A stretch of DNA of 64,000 nucleotides from Anseranas semipalmata (GCA_013399115.1 VXAA01000159.1:1-64000); one strand, 5' to 3'. Numbered from the stretch's first letter, positions 12,017-25,632 are shown. A program made the numbers and translations. The notes: a model not told the origin generated them from the letters alone.

Positions 12017-12623
12017 TTTGTGGCAAAGAAGATAGACAGCATCCAGGGCAGCATTGCCAATAGGTCGAGGAGAGTGATGTTTCCCCTCTACTCAGCACTG
12101 GCAGGACACATCTGGACTACTATGCTCAGTTCTGAGCTCCCCAGTGCAAGAAAGATATGGACGTACTGGAGAAAGTCCAACAAAGGGCTACAAAGATGAT
12201 CAGGGGACTGAAACATCTTCCACAAAAGGAGAAGCTGAGAGAGCTGAGTGTATAGCCTGGAGAACAGAAGGGTCATGGGGGATCTTTTCAATGTGTCTAA
12301 GTACCTGATAAAAAGAAACAAAGAAGAGGGAGCCAGACTCTTGCCAGTGGTGCCCGTCAATGCAGTTCCCACGCAATGGGAAAACAGAAAACTCCATCAG
12401 GAAACACGAGAAAACATTTTTAAATTGTGAGGGTGGTCAAACACTGGAGCAGGTTGCCCAGGGAGATTCTGAAGTCTCCACATACGAAGATACTCAAAAC
12501 CTGACAGGATATTGTCCTGGGCAACCTGCTGGAGCTGACCTTGCTCTGAGCTAGGAAGTTGGACCAGATGATCTCGGGAGGTCCCTTCCAACCTCAACTA
12601 TTCTATGATTCTGTCATTCTGTG

Positions 12624-15600
12624 CTTGCCTTATTCACTTTATTACTTTATCGAGGCACAGAATAAGTAAGGCATGGAATTATGCATTTAATGTTGAAGGT
12701 CTAAAAATAAGCAAAATAATTTAAGCATTTCAGAGATTCAATAGAAAAAAAATATGATCATGAAATAAAAGTCCTAATATTTATGCATAAAATGGTTAAT
12801 TTTTGGTATTTCCTACATTTTGAGTTCTTGATTTCAAAAATTAAATGTCCTTTTAGCACTGGGAATCAATGATATCTTGGTTTTGATTGACTTCATCTTT
12901 TTTCAAGCCAATAAATAAAAGATTCTATAGAGTATTATTCTTCATCAAATAAGTGAAGCTTTTCAAATAAATATTAATGAATTTTTGTTCTAATTGCTCT
13001 TTGTTTCATTTCTTTATCATAATGAAGAAAAATAGTGTAACGGTTCTTTTTTGTTTGTTTTTTAAGGTGACCTTACAATGTCACTTACAAAACTATCATA
13101 GCAAAATAATCATCTCTGTCAAATAGACATGAGTTTCTTAAAAGAAAAACAGATGAGCAATCATCGGAACTGGCTTATGTGCTTTAAGTATCACAGACAT
13201 AAAATAGTTTAATGTGAAACAATACTTATCTTTTCCCTTGAAACTGGGAAGATTAGTAATATTATTTGTTTTTCTGGTTTTTATATCTTCTCCTTGCAAG
13301 AACTTTTCTTCCCCCTTTACTCTCACAACACGCTCAGCCTTCACTTTTTCCAAGGTGCTCCTCTTCCAAAACAGGGCCATACCTTCATCAATACAATGAA
13401 GTCATTCAGTGAGTCATGCTAGTTTTTACTGCATCTAAAATTTATACAAAAAGGAAAACCAAAGATATACACATTTTTTTATGATGGTGGTGATAATAGT
13501 TTCAAACATCTTCAAACATCAGGGATATCCTGATACTTCAGCTTTTCTTTCAAGAGGTTTTCATGTAGTTAGTCTTCAGCTGAAAATCACTTGTTTGGTC
13601 AGCTTCTACTGGATACCCAAAGTACAAGTCCATATGCTGACCCACCATAATTTAATCAAATTAACCAACATATGTTTATCTATTTAGACCCTTTCTTTGT
13701 ACACACACACACAAACCAACATCACTACCCTTCTGTATTGCTGATGGAGCACATCGGTGAGAGAGGGTGGTTTTTCACATTTAGCACAGCAGTTCAGTGT
13801 TACCTCTTAGTTCTGAGTCTGCCCTTGGCTCGTAGCTGGGAAAAATAAGCACACAATTGAAAGAAAGCCAGATTCTAAATGTTAATATGACATAACGGAG
13901 TTCATTTGTGCTTTGGCTTCACAAAGCTCAGTAAGGACCACAGTATTCAAACAGCCTGAAGCTGACATACAGGTATCCCCTTCCTGTGTCTTCAGCTACT
14001 GCACTTTGGTAAGAGTACAAAAGGATATATTAAAAATCCCATGAAATCAAAAGGAATCTTTAGTGTCCATTACTTTTAGTGGCTTCAAGACCAAAGCCCA
14101 CGTTCATCTTTAGGGTTACAAACCTAGGAAGGGCACATCAAAAACACATCTTTGGTTGAAAATTAGGTTCTACTAAGAACTACATTTTAGCATGGTATTT
14201 TTGATCTTTTTTTTTNNNNNNNNNNNNNNNNNNNNNNNNNNNNNNNNNNNNNNNTACTCACACAAATCCATGCCATGAAATAATTACACAGGAACAACTT
14301 ACTTTAAACATAATTTTTGGCAATCAGATCAACGCAACAAAGAACTTTAATGAGTAAGTGGAAAGTGTATAATACTTAGACATCACGTTGATTTGACTTT
14401 CTTTATTTTTCAAGGGCAAGATTTTTTTTTCTACACTTCCAGTGAAAGCTACATATTGCAAAGTGTTCTGCCACAACTCATAAAGCTCAAAGTCTCTAAA
14501 GCAATAATGCAATCTAGCTTGAGAAAATTGTATGCTTTGTAAGTGTTTACTGATCAATTTACATTTTTATCCTAGTTCCTAACTGGCATCTAGTTCCTAA
14601 TATTTCTTATGTCTTTTAGGGCTAATTTAACTTCAGCAAGAATAGTTTTAAGTACCAGAGGGTGCTGATAATAGGATCCATATTGCTTAAGATAGATGGT
14701 TTAGTGTCTCTTCAAGACAGAATGGACTAAAAATAAAAACAAATCTGTGTAGGACAAATGTCATCCAACTGAAAGGAAGATGCTTTGAATACCAAGTATT
14801 CTAAGCCATGCTACTGTCATATGAAATCACCTCTTGGAACACCCTTTCTTGCTTTTTCAGAAGTATTTCTTCATAAATTACAAACTGTCAGATTTGCATA
14901 TTATTTCATGTAAAAGCACTTGATAGACCTTGCAGCTGTGATAAATAACAATCAGGAGATGTGGCTAGAGTATCCAACTACAATTTGCAGTGTTTATTGG
15001 ACAGTTTATACTTGTATACTAATACTAATATGATCACTACAAAGTTAAATAAATGAATGCTTTGTACAGCTTTTTCTGATTCTATTTTCTTTTTCTTTTT
15101 CTCTCTCTTTTTTTTTTTTCTTTATTTTTGTCTGATGGGAAGCTTCTAATTCAATCTAACTGCAATGAAGGGTTTTGGCATCTTGCTGAATTCACATCAA
15201 AGAAGTTCTTACATAAGGTAGTGAAGTCTATAAACTTTACATGTGAAAGTTAACCTTATAAAGCATTTCTAAAACTCCTTTTCTGTAAATCTGATAAAAA
15301 TGCTATTATGAATATAGTCATTTATAATATGAAAGCACAATTTAATATTTAAATATTTAAATATTTAAATTATTGAAATATTATATATAACATTAAATTA
15401 TTAAAATGATTGTAATAGTTGAGTTGATTTGTTATTATTATATTAATTAGGTGATTACAACAAAGGAGTCTTATTTACAAAGAGACATCCAGTGTAGAGA
15501 CAATCTTATTTTGATAGTTGCATAACCTGTGAGTTTCTCATTTGTTGATGTGTATCCTCTCTGCAATGACAGTGGATTATAAGTCTTAGGCATCATAATA

Positions 15601-18600
15601 AAGATACATATTTTTTGTTTAATATATCAGTTATCATTTTATTTTCATTTAATCAATGTACACATACACCTAGAATAAAGTTATGTGGTTGTTTTTTTTT
15701 CTTTGAATATGGTATTATGCTACCGTGAACTACAGTGTTAAGTGTTATATGGACATATTTACATGTATATGTGTGGGCATATATATCTGTATATAAGTAT
15801 ATATGTATATGCGTGTGTGTGTATAGATATAGATAGAAAGAAAGGAAACACTTTTTTCACTTATGCACTTGTGCAAACAGAGTATATGTCAGACAAAAAA
15901 TAAATTTGAAAATCCGTAATGTATCCTTTCTTCTGGTTATATGTTATGAGAGTCAATTATTATAAGAATTACAGGATAAATGCTGAAGAAGGGTAATTGA
16001 CTGCTGAGATAGCTTGTTTCTTTTTCATTATTCTTAATAAACACAAACGGCACCTAAATTGTGTTTGCCTGATTATGTTCCCCAAGAGAAGCTTTATAGA
16101 ACACAGTTTATATAACACAAAATGTGTCTGAATACTTCATTAAATATCTATAGCACAGTTAGTAAGAGTAACAGAAACAATGATTTTGTTGCTTTCCTTG
16201 AAAACAAGTAAGTGTATATTATTTTTGAAAGTAGCCATAAAGGATGAGGCCTGTAGTGGCACATTTCCTTTAATTTATATGATTCAATCTTCATAAAAAG
16301 AATGGTGCACTGAATTCATAAATATTGCTCCTGGTATTCTCTCTCACTCTTAAGGTCTGAGCATGCTTGTCTATGACCATAAAATATACTTCATCTCAGT
16401 ATCTGAAAAATTTAGGAGTAAAATTTACAGAAGACTACTAAATTGGTTGTGAAGGCATTTACTGTCTCATTTGGTCAATGAAGCAAGTAGGAGCTTGACA
16501 CTTAAAAAACTCTGACAGTTTGGGCCAGAGTGACTTAGACTTTCAATATATTGAGAAAATTTAAAGTTTACTCAGGAGATGTACTGGCCGGTACATATCT
16601 GAAATCTTTTCTGTAGTAGGTGAACCTCAAAATATCTAATAATATATATTAAAACAAACAAACAAATGCTATCAACTTGCATCTGCATAGTTTTTGTTTG
16701 TTTGTTTGTTTGTTTTTAACTTACAAGTCCTATGTTTTTTCCCTTAAGAACAGGCCAAATACAGACAAATGGAAGTTCAAAGGAGTGAAAGCTTCAAGTC
16801 TTAAAGCATAAGCATAAAGAACAAACAGCAGCTATCTAGATTATCGGTGATCCCTTTGTAAGGAATCTCTGTGAACTGATCTGCCACATTTACGACATGC
16901 AAAATAACATGTGGGTTCCAAGTACAAGATTACACTTGGATTACACAAATTGTATTACACAAGTATGTCAAAGTCTTCCAAGTTAGAGTCCAGAACTAAG
17001 ACAACTTCTTCCTGCAGTGAAGCGGGGAGAAGATAAGTTGATATGAATGAGAATCATTTCAAGGAGTAGAAGAATGAATGAAGTCAGTGCTGACCATCTT
17101 TGAAGTGCTTTCAATGCCAAGCTGAAATAATGGATGGAAAAGGCTTGTACCAACAGTAACAATGCAAAATAATGCAGTTTGGGGTTCGTATTACAAGACA
17201 TAGGTCACTAGTGTCCTCTGTTCTAAAGCAACAGGCTTTCTTAGAATACGCTTTAAGCTTGTCAGAAAGGGCTTGTAAACTCCTAATCTGAAAGATTTGA
17301 TAAATACTTTTAGGGCAAAAACTTAAAGGAGGAGATAGAATTTCTCTAATACAAAGATAATACAGGCTGAGTCACTGGCTTCCATGGATGTAGTTCCATT
17401 GACTACATCATTAGTTCCTAGTTGTTGGTGATTCCTCTGCTGTAAGCACAATCATTATCTTGCTTTTTCTGTCTGTTATTTAGCTCTTGAGACACTTGTT
17501 AGAAGTTAGAATGGTACAGCTAGGTAATACTGGGAGATTTAGTTGCCATATTATTTTAAAGTATCTGACTACTAGAAGAGAAAGGGGAATTACAAGCAGT
17601 AACTTTTGGGAAGGCTTCAACTGCAGGAAGTGTGTGGATGTCTCAGATACGTGAATAGTAATTCCAAATCTATCAAACAGATTTTATAAACATTGTAGCT
17701 GCCAGACTCAAAGTAATGATATGCAGCGTAGCAGATGATTGGCATGGAATACTGACAACTTCAATCAGGGTAGTCCATCATGTCAGAAGGGAGGTAGGAG
17801 ATAACAAATGAAATCAACCCTTCACACTTTTACATCACTTTGCCATACCAATATATCTTTTAAGGCACTTAAGACATACACACAATCATTTTAACAATAG
17901 AGGCCACAATGACAAACTAATGATTAAAGGTAAAAGAGAAACAGCAATTATTGGTTTTGACAGAAGAGAGTATTGTTTACCAGCACTACAGTTAAAAGTG
18001 AAAGTTGAAAAGGGTGAAACCAACTACCACTTTTTGTCACTTATGTCATACATGCACATGCACATCAGTTTTGCATAACATTAACTGGAAGTAAGTGCTG
18101 TTGTAGATAATATGATTCTGTATAGGGAGGTTTCTGCTACTAAAGAATGTGGAAACAAAATTCACTATGAACAAATATGTGCCAAATAATTTGTACCAGT
18201 TGAAATCCTGAGCCTGAACCTGAATCATGTTTTCTGTAAATTGAAAAAAATCAGAGGTCAGTGCCTTTATTTATTTATTGAATTATTGAATTCATGTTTT
18301 AATGACTGCTAATTTACAGCATGAAAGTAAGGGTGACAATGTTTCAAAAAAAAACAGACTGAAATTTTTGTTCACAAGGGACTCTACAGACAACCACAAC
18401 ATTTTTCTGCTACCGTACTCTGTAAGCCTACCAGAAATTTTGTCTATGCCACTGAACTGGCTACATGTGCAATAAATTCTATGACAACAGGAAAATATAT
18501 AAATTAACCCAAAATTATTAAAAAAAAAAAAGATTTGAAAAGTTTTAGATGTTTAGTAAGTTTTGGCAAATTTTGTACACTAATATGTTTTGAAATAGTA

Positions 18601-20143
18601 CTCTGTTATCCCCCCAAAATGATATTCTTTCCATTTCTTTTTTAACTGTGAGACAAAACAGGGGAACTTCAGTGTCATACAGTATGACTTTATGAAATTT
18701 CCAGCATAGTCTTATACCACAATACTTGAAAACATAAAATAATTTGCTAAATAGCCAATATTTGTGCATTTACTGCTTCTGTGCATCATACTTCCAGAAC
18801 AGTTATCATTTCTAAGATGACCGCTTATTTTAACCTTATTTTACCTATGCTTTGCACAAATTTTCATATCCTCTTTTGCTGTAACATTACTGTTGAAAAT
18901 TATTCACCTTGCAAAAAACAGTGTCAAGAAAGTTAGGAAGATTTTTTGCTTGGTTGTTTTTCCCTTTGTTTGCTTGGTTTTATTTACCTCCTACATCCTT
19001 CCTAAATATTCTTCATTCTTTTTATGTCCTTCATTTCTTTCAGTAGTGACTTTCCACCACTGGCCTTAGTAAACTGCAGGTATGGTGTTTGTTTCAAAGG
19101 AGTTTCCAAACCTTTTAAAGCTTGTTTGTCAGTAATCTCTAGAAAGAGATAAAATGTGCTCTGTAAGTTCTAATATTTGAACAAAATGTTTCTTAATTAC
19201 ACACTGCAGTGGATGATTACCAGGTTTATATCCATACTATAAGGTGTGAAATTGACACATCTAGTATATTTTACACATTCACTATGGTGCTGTTTTAAAG
19301 GCAAATTCAATTTTACCTACTCTGCTGGTTAATTCCTGTCTATAAAAAGTGAAGCTGCATGATTAATAATATATATTCACAGATTTCACAATAGTGATAA
19401 AAATTCAAGCTATGTGAACAATTCATGTATAATTTTGAACTCAAATTAAGGATAGTCTTTGTTTCTAGCTTTACTTTCAGGCAAGTATGTGAATATTTAG
19501 AGTCTTAAAATGTTGTATATAAGAGGTCCTAAAAGAATTCTCTATTCTATAACATTATTTCCTGAAGTGTGTCTTCTTGCACCACACAACCCTTAAGTAG
19601 GGTGTGGAAGAAATTTCTGTGTTTAGGAAACAAACAGCAACAAAAAATCAAAGAATAACAGTTCGTTTTCTTTATAGATTAAAAGAAGTAGCAACCATTA
19701 CCAAAACATGGAGGACTCACCAAACAATCTAAATTTGACAGTTTCAGGGAGGGAGACATAAATTGAAAGGCTAGCTATTGTTCTATAGAGTGTGTAAGTA
19801 AAAACAGTAGCAGAAAGAATTACACAGAGGCAGATAAAAAGCTGCATAAAATCAAAAGTTGCCAAGGAAACAATGATATTGTGCCCCTAGGAGAAAATCA
19901 AAAGAAAAAAAACATCTTGGGATAAATCCTGCCTGGGAAGGGAAAGAATAAAATAAAAGGCATGAAACATAGTAAGGAAATAATTTCCTGTTGTATGATC
20001 CCACTGCATTCAGAAGATTTGCATACCAGGTAAATATACAGGGCAGTTTCCAAGAACTCCTCGCTACCTCAGCTGTTTCTCCTCTTACAAAAAACTGTTT
20101 TGGCCAACCACTTTTGGCAACCATAGTAGTTTTATTACCGATT
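12624..20143. other. AT-rich non-coding DNA, no gene seen
   Basis: About 7.5 kb without recognisable transposons or exons. It contains a 39-N gap (14216-14254), T-rich runs near 15090-15127, a self-complementary AAATATTT repeat near 15341-15372, a GT/TA microsatellite near 15755-15832 and a (TTTG)n run at 16691-16716. Open frames do not exceed about 90 codons and look random. Confidence 0.65.
14216..14254. other. Assembly gap (39 N)
   Basis: Thirty-nine undetermined bases following a poly-T run, a context where short-read assembly commonly fails. Confidence 0.99.
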
Positions 20144-21130
20144 TAGAATCACAAAACAATTTTGGTTGGTAAGAACCTCTGAAAGAGAGAAGGAGCTCAT
20201 TCTCCAAAGCCAGATGAAGTTGCTCGAATTTAACTCAAGTCAAGATGAAATTTGAAGATCGCACAATTTCTCTGAGCAATTTACTCCAACATTTAACCAC
20301 TCACATACAGAATTTTGTTTTGCTAAATTTAAGGAGAATTTCCCTTGCTGCAACTTATGATCACTGATGCTTGTCCTTTTGGGGTGCACCTCTGAAAAGT
20401 TGGTGTCATCTTCTCTAGAACTGTATATATAACTTTCCTAGAATGGAAGGTAGTGCAAGGCTGCAATTAAGTCCCCTCTGAGCCTTCTCTTCTCCAGACT
20501 GAACATCCTCTGCCTCTGCTCCTAATCTTCAGCCCCTGATCACTTTGGTAGCCCCCTGCTGGATTCTCTCCAGTTTGCCAGACCCTTGTACTGGAAGCAA
20601 TGGTAGAACTAGACATATATTCCATTTAGTGGTGGTGAGAAACAGCAAATAACCACCACCTGCTGGTTTTGTTTTTCCTGAGGCAACCACAATGGAGCAC
20701 AGCTGATTCATGCTCCACTTGTTGTCCCCCATGACATCCAAGTCCTTCACTCCAGGGCTGCTCTCTACCCAGCATTACCAATCTGTAGTGATGGGCAGGT
20801 AGCTTTGTCCTATGTACAGGACCTTACCTTGGTCTTTGTTGAACATCAAGTGGTTTGTGTTGCCTGCAGGTTGCCAATATCTGTGAAAAACAGCCCTGCC
20901 ATTCACTCTGTTGAACAATCCCCCCAATCTGTGCCACCTGCAAGCTAGCTGAGGGTGCATTCTGCCCCACTGTCCAGGTTACTGATGAAGGCATCAACCC
21001 TAGGATCTGTTCTTGAGAATCACTGCCATGTAGACTTTGAATTGTTCACCACAACGCTTTGAACCCAACAGTCCAGACAGTTTTTCGTTTACCTTATGAA
21101 TGTCAAGTCTAGTCTATATGAGCTTTCCTA
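20144..21130 (-). mobile_element. CR1 LINE fragment, minus strand, strongly diverged
   Basis: The plus strand opens with agaatcacaaaacaattttggttgg, the reverse complement of a CR1 3' end. It then follows CR1 3' UTR and thumb-region sequence (cctctgagccttctcttctcc, ctggattctctccag) up to about 21130. Minus-strand fragments such as GKLERIQQGATKVIRG are readable but broken by many stops and indels. It is clearly older than the 7-kb and 58-kb copies. The 5' end is approximate. Confidence 0.85.
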
Positions 21131-22834
21131 ATATCAATATGATGAATGATACTGTTGTATTCATCATTATTCATGTCACAGATGAAGACAAACTTCTAGA
21201 ACAGTTTACCATCCAAAGCTGAACATGGCTGTTGCAGTTATCATGGACTGTTACTTTGTTGTGATCATATTTACTTTTCCATTCACCAAACATATCCTTT
21301 CCAGAAGAGTGAACTTCCTTTTCTACTCAGTTTACATAGATATAAGCACGTGCTCACTCTGAGCATCACTTCTGTTTATAAAGTATATATGGATTTGATA
21401 TAATTTTATAAGTTTTTTAGATCTTCCTTTTAAAAAAGGGCTTAAAAACATAAACTTCAGAAAACCTTAAATTAGCATTGCGAATTATCTGATTTTTCTT
21501 CTTAATTTATGTGTGATAAATATAATATTTCCAATGATTTCACATCAATGTTGCCAATAAACTCTTCTAAACAATTTTGGCTGTACTGATATAAAGAACT
21601 CACACACAGGACTTTACGAGGACCAGATAACTCAGCAGTTGCAAAGACATGTCACAAATCATAAAGAAGTAAATCCCACATAGTTTATAAATAATCTGTT
21701 TTATTCAAACCAGCACCAGCACATCTTTTTCAGCTAGCTCTCTAATTCTCCAGAATGTTGTGTATTTTTTTTTGTTGTGGTTTTTTTTTTTTTAATTTTA
21801 TTATTTTTTATTTATTTATTTTAACTAAATCTCTTGTTTTGTGGCTCAGATCCATTTGACTCGCATTTTTAGGACAGCTGATTCAATAATAATGGCTCTG
21901 AAAAAGTGTGAATGCCCCATTTATCTCTAGGTCCAGTAGCTTTTATGCTCACTGATAATAACAACTGATAATAACATTTAGTATTAACTCCTCCATTTCA
22001 CATCAGAACAAGTACAAAAAAAAAAGAAGGCATGATCAACACATGAAACTCCAATGGACAGCCACTTTTGCTATCACTAATAAACTGGATTAGCAGATAA
22101 AAGACATTTTTTCTGCTACCCATTCAATACAAAGTGTAGAAAAGCCTAGTGGGCCATTTAGGCATTTCAAAGAAATGTTTAACTCAAAGAGGCAACAAAG
22201 AGAAATGTGTGACTTACTAAAAAGAATTCAAAAGGCCAGACAGTAGGTATGATCATAGTTTAAAAACAACATATAAATCACAAAGGCCAAGCACATTTTA
22301 ACATATTAGCTTAGAAAATATTTTTTTTCCTGTTTTTGGTCTTTGAATGTTCTTAAAATATTACTGAGAATGTCGGGTCCTTCCAGTTTTTAAATCTCAG
22401 TGCTTCAGTTCTGTGAACAGCCCTGATGCACAATGATGACAGCCAGAGAAGTGAAAATATCTTTTACAGTCCTCAAGGAGTCTTTTACAGCTTGCAATAA
22501 TAATGGAAAGTTTACTATCTAATTTTCCATTATCTAAGGGTCATATCTGATAAATTAAAAAGACAGCCAGTGACACTTTAAAGAAAAAAAATATCCAGTC
22601 TGATGCAGTACCTGAGCTCTAAAATGTTATATTTGTTACCATTTTCATATGCAATGGTGTATCTTTTTGTTGTCTAATGATTAGCATGCATAAACACAGG
22701 GTATTCAAATCCCCAGAGTTCTTCCAACAATGATCAGAGAATGACATTGACATTTTACAGTTTTCTGTTCCATAAATGGCTTTGAGTAGGAACTGGCTCA
22801 GGCCCACAGATACTTTTCCAGACTATTCTTTTTC
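21131..22834. other. AT-rich non-coding DNA, no gene seen
   Basis: Sequence between two CR1s, with a T-rich run at 21765-21835 and a 13-bp tandem duplication (actgataataaca) near 21951-21976. Nothing gene-like. Confidence 0.6.
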
Positions 22835-23400
22835 ATAGTATAGAATCATAGAATCATCTAGGTTGGAAAAGACCTTCAAGATTATCGAGTCAACTATCAA
22901 CCTGACCTACCAAGTCCCATCACTAAACCATGTTCCTCAGAGCCACATCCACACATCTCTTAAACACCTCCAGGGATGGCGACTCCACAACCTGGGAGCA
23001 GGGCAGCCTGTTCCAATATTTGACCAATTCTTCTCCATGAAGAAATTCTTCCTAATGTACAATCTAAACCTCCCCTGGTGCAATTTGATACTGTTTCCTC
23101 ACATCCTGTCACTTGTCACCTGAGAAAAGACACCAACACCCTCCTCGCTGCAACCTCCTTTCAGGTAGAGAGCGATGAGGCCTCCCCTCAGCCTCCTCTC
23201 CTCCAGACTAAACAACCCCAATTCCCTCAGTCACTCCTCATAATCCTGTTTTCTAGTCCCTTCATCACCTTCATTACTCTTCTCTGCACATGCTCGAGCA
23301 ACTCAATATCCTTCTTTTAGTGAGGGACCCCAAACTGAATAGAATATTCAAGGTGCGGTCTCGCCAGTGCTGCATACAGGAGGGCACCAGTGATGGACAA
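22835..23400 (-). mobile_element. CR1 LINE fragment, minus strand
   Basis: Begins with atagaatcatagaatcatctaggttggaaaagacc, a typical CR1 3' end in reverse complement, and continues through the 3' UTR into the thumb region; the minus-strand frame shows LARPHLEYSIQFG near 23317-23380. Truncated at about 23400, 5' end approximate. It belongs to the same 3' subfamily as the short piece at 53062 and the plus-strand copy at 50132 (aggttggaaaagaccttcaagat). Confidence 0.93.
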
Positions 23401-23493
23401 ATATAGGATGTTTGTAGACTCAGCAGTCATTTTCCTAGCTGCTAATAAAATATGGAAGGAAAATACCTTAAAGGAATTCATATTTAGCGGAAG

Positions 23494-23494
23494 C

Positions 23495-23525
<31 letters not shown>

Positions 23526-23544
23526 GCAACAACAACAACAAAAG
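23494..23544. repeat. (CAAAA)n/(CAA)n simple repeat
   Basis: A-rich pentanucleotide and trinucleotide repeat between two oppositely oriented CR1 copies. Confidence 0.85.
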
Positions 23545-23599
23545 GTTGGTTTTAAATCAAAATGATGTTGGACATTTGGTACTGTGCAGACCATTGCAT

Positions 23600-25632
23600 T
23601 TTTAAGTACAACCTCTTAAAAGCACACGAGCAGGCGATTCCAAAATTTCAGAAGTCAAGCACGTGGGGCAGAAGGCTAGCTTGGCTGAGCAGGGATCTTC
23701 TTCTAGAACTTAGGCAGAAAAAGAAAGTGTATGGCCACTGGAAGTGAGGTCAGGTGACATGGGAGGACTACAGAGATGCTGTTCGTCATTGTAGGGAGAT
23801 AATTTTTGCAGCCAAAGCCCAAGTAGAGTTGAAGCTGGCCAGTATTGTGGGGGACAATAAAAAGGGCTTTTTTAAAATATGTTAACAGCAAAAGGAAGAC
23901 CAGAGATAACATTGTTCTGTTACTTGATGAGGATGGTCACTCCACAAATAGGGACATAGACAAAGCAAAGACATTTAATGCCTTCTTCACCTCTGTCTTC
24001 AACACCGATGATGGGCTCTGGGATCTCTGGGACCCTGAGATGCAGGACTGTGACTGCAGGAATGAAACTTCCAGCCAACCCTGAACCTGTGTGGGATTTG
24101 CTGCTCTAGCTGGATGCATATCAGTCTATGGGGCCTGATGGGATTCATCCCAGGGTACTCAAAGAGCTGGCTGGCTCAGTTGATCTCTCTCAATTACTTT
24201 TCAGTGGTCTTGGGAATCCAGAGAGTCTCTATCAACTAGAAGCTGGCAAATGTCCGAGTTTTCAAGAACGGCAAGAAAGAAGACCCTGGTAGTTACAGGC
24301 CTGTCAGTCTCACTTTAGAGCCTGGTAAAAATTATGGAGAAAATCATTCTGGGAGTTCTTGAAAAACACTTCAAAGACAATGCAGTCATTGGTCATAGCC
24401 AACACGAGTTCACAAGGGGAAAGTCCCATTTAATGAACTTAACTTCCTTTCACGATAAGGTTACCCATCTAGTTGACCAAGGGAAGCCAGTTGATGTAAT
24501 TTTGGGGGGATTTCAGCAAAGCTTTTGATACTGTTTCTCACAGTGTCCTTCTGGACAGAATGTCCACCATACAGATAGATAAATACATAATACGATAGGT
24601 GAACAATTGCCTGATAGGTCAGGCTTGAAGGCTTATAGCAAATGGGGTTACATCAGGCTGGTGGCCAGTCACTAGTGGGGTTCCCCAGGGATGCATTTTA
24701 GGGCCATTTTCCTCCAATGTATTTATAAATGATCTGTATGCAAGACTTGAATGCATACTAAGTAAGCTTGCAGATGGTACTAAATTAGGAGGAGCTGTTG
24801 ACTCCCTCGAGGGTAGAGAGGTCTTGCGGAGAGATCTTGACAAATTAGAGGACTGGGCAATCACCAGCTGTATGAAATTTAACAAGAGCAAGTGCTGGAT
24901 TCTGCACCTGGGACCAGGCGACCTTGGGTATATGTACAGACTGTGGGACAAGAGAGCAGACCTGCAGAAAGGGATCTGGGGATTCTGGTCAACAGCAAGT
25001 TAAATCTGAGTCAACAGCTAAAAGGGCCAAACGTACCCTGGGGTGTATGAGGCACAGCATTGCTAGCCGGTCAAGCGAAGTGATTGTCCCACCTTGCTCT
25101 GTGCTGGAGCAGCCTCATCTCGAGTACCGTGTGTGGTTGTTGGCACCACAGTATAAGGAGGACATAAAACTAAGAGTGTCCAAAGGAGGGCAACAAAGAT
25201 GGTGAAGGGTCTAGAGGTGAAGATATAAGAGGAACAGCTGAAGTCACTTGGTTTGTTCAGCCTAGAGAAAAGGAGACTGAAGGGTGAGCTCATCATGACC
25301 TACAGCTTCCTCACGAGGGGAGCGGAGGGGCAGGCGCTGATCTCTGCTCTCTGGTGACAGCGACAGGACCCGAGGGAACGGCATGGAGCTGTGACAGGGG
25401 AGGGTCAGGCTGGGTGTTAGGAAAAGGTTCTTCACCGAGAGGGTGGTCGGGCACTGGAACAGGCTCCCCAGGGCAGTGGTCACGGCACCGAGCCTGCAGG
25501 AGTTCAAGAAGCATTCGGACACGCTCTCAGACACATGGTTTGATTTTTGGGTGGTCCTGTGTGGATCCAGGAGTTGGACTTGATGATCCTTGTGGGTCCT
25601 TTCCAACTTGGGATATTCTATGATTCTATGAT
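23600..25632 (+). mobile_element. Longest CR1 LINE copy in the window, plus strand, about 2 kb
   Basis: Starts in the ORF2 stretch between endonuclease and reverse transcriptase (frame near 23620: EQAIPKFQKSS, WLSRDLLLELRQKKKVYG). It continues through the RT and thumb domains and ends with the 3' tail tctatgattctatga at 25632. The start is approximate. It is 5'-truncated, as most CR1 copies are, and has frameshifts and stops throughout. The GC-rich 25300-25520 portion corresponds to the normal CR1 3' coding end and gives an accidental antisense open frame at 25262-25711. Confidence 0.95.
23620..25200 (+). pseudogene. Decayed CR1 ORF2 (linker, reverse transcriptase and thumb)
   Basis: Readable blocks in order: WLSRDLLLELRQKKKVYG (about 23670); YVNSKRKTRDNIVLLLDEDG and KAKTFNAFFTSVFNTDDGLWD (23870-24025, upstream RT conserved region); MEKIILGVLEKHFKDN and QHEFTRGKSHLMNL (24334-24440, RT block 1-2); a broken SKAFDT block near 24515; and SKLADGTKLGG near 24760-24790, where the catalytic box FADD has become LADG. 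The loss of the second aspartate alone would abolish polymerase activity. Frames change several times. In an intact CR1 this protein nicks target DNA and primes reverse transcription. Confidence 0.9.

Larger units (their letters stand above)
9795..12623 (+). mobile_element. CR1 LINE fragment, plus strand, split by an LTR insertion
   Basis: The CR1 runs 9795-10321, is interrupted by LTR DNA at 10322-12011, and resumes at 12012 to its 3' tail (tctatgattctgtc) at about 12623. The left part starts in the RT domain (VDVVNFDVSKTFDTV, the usual [15 protein letters not shown] block) and contains a mutated catalytic box, FADN instead of FADD, near 10065. The right part holds the thumb region and 3' UTR. 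Joining the two sides gives an uninterrupted CR1 sequence once one copy of gtacc is removed, so they are one element. It is 5'-truncated and carries stops; not functional. Confidence 0.92.

Noticed and set aside
22835..25632. Twin-priming (5' inversion) of one CR1
   Set aside because: The minus-strand part has its own 3' tail at 22835 and overlaps the same ORF2/3' UTR region as the plus copy, so these are two insertions.
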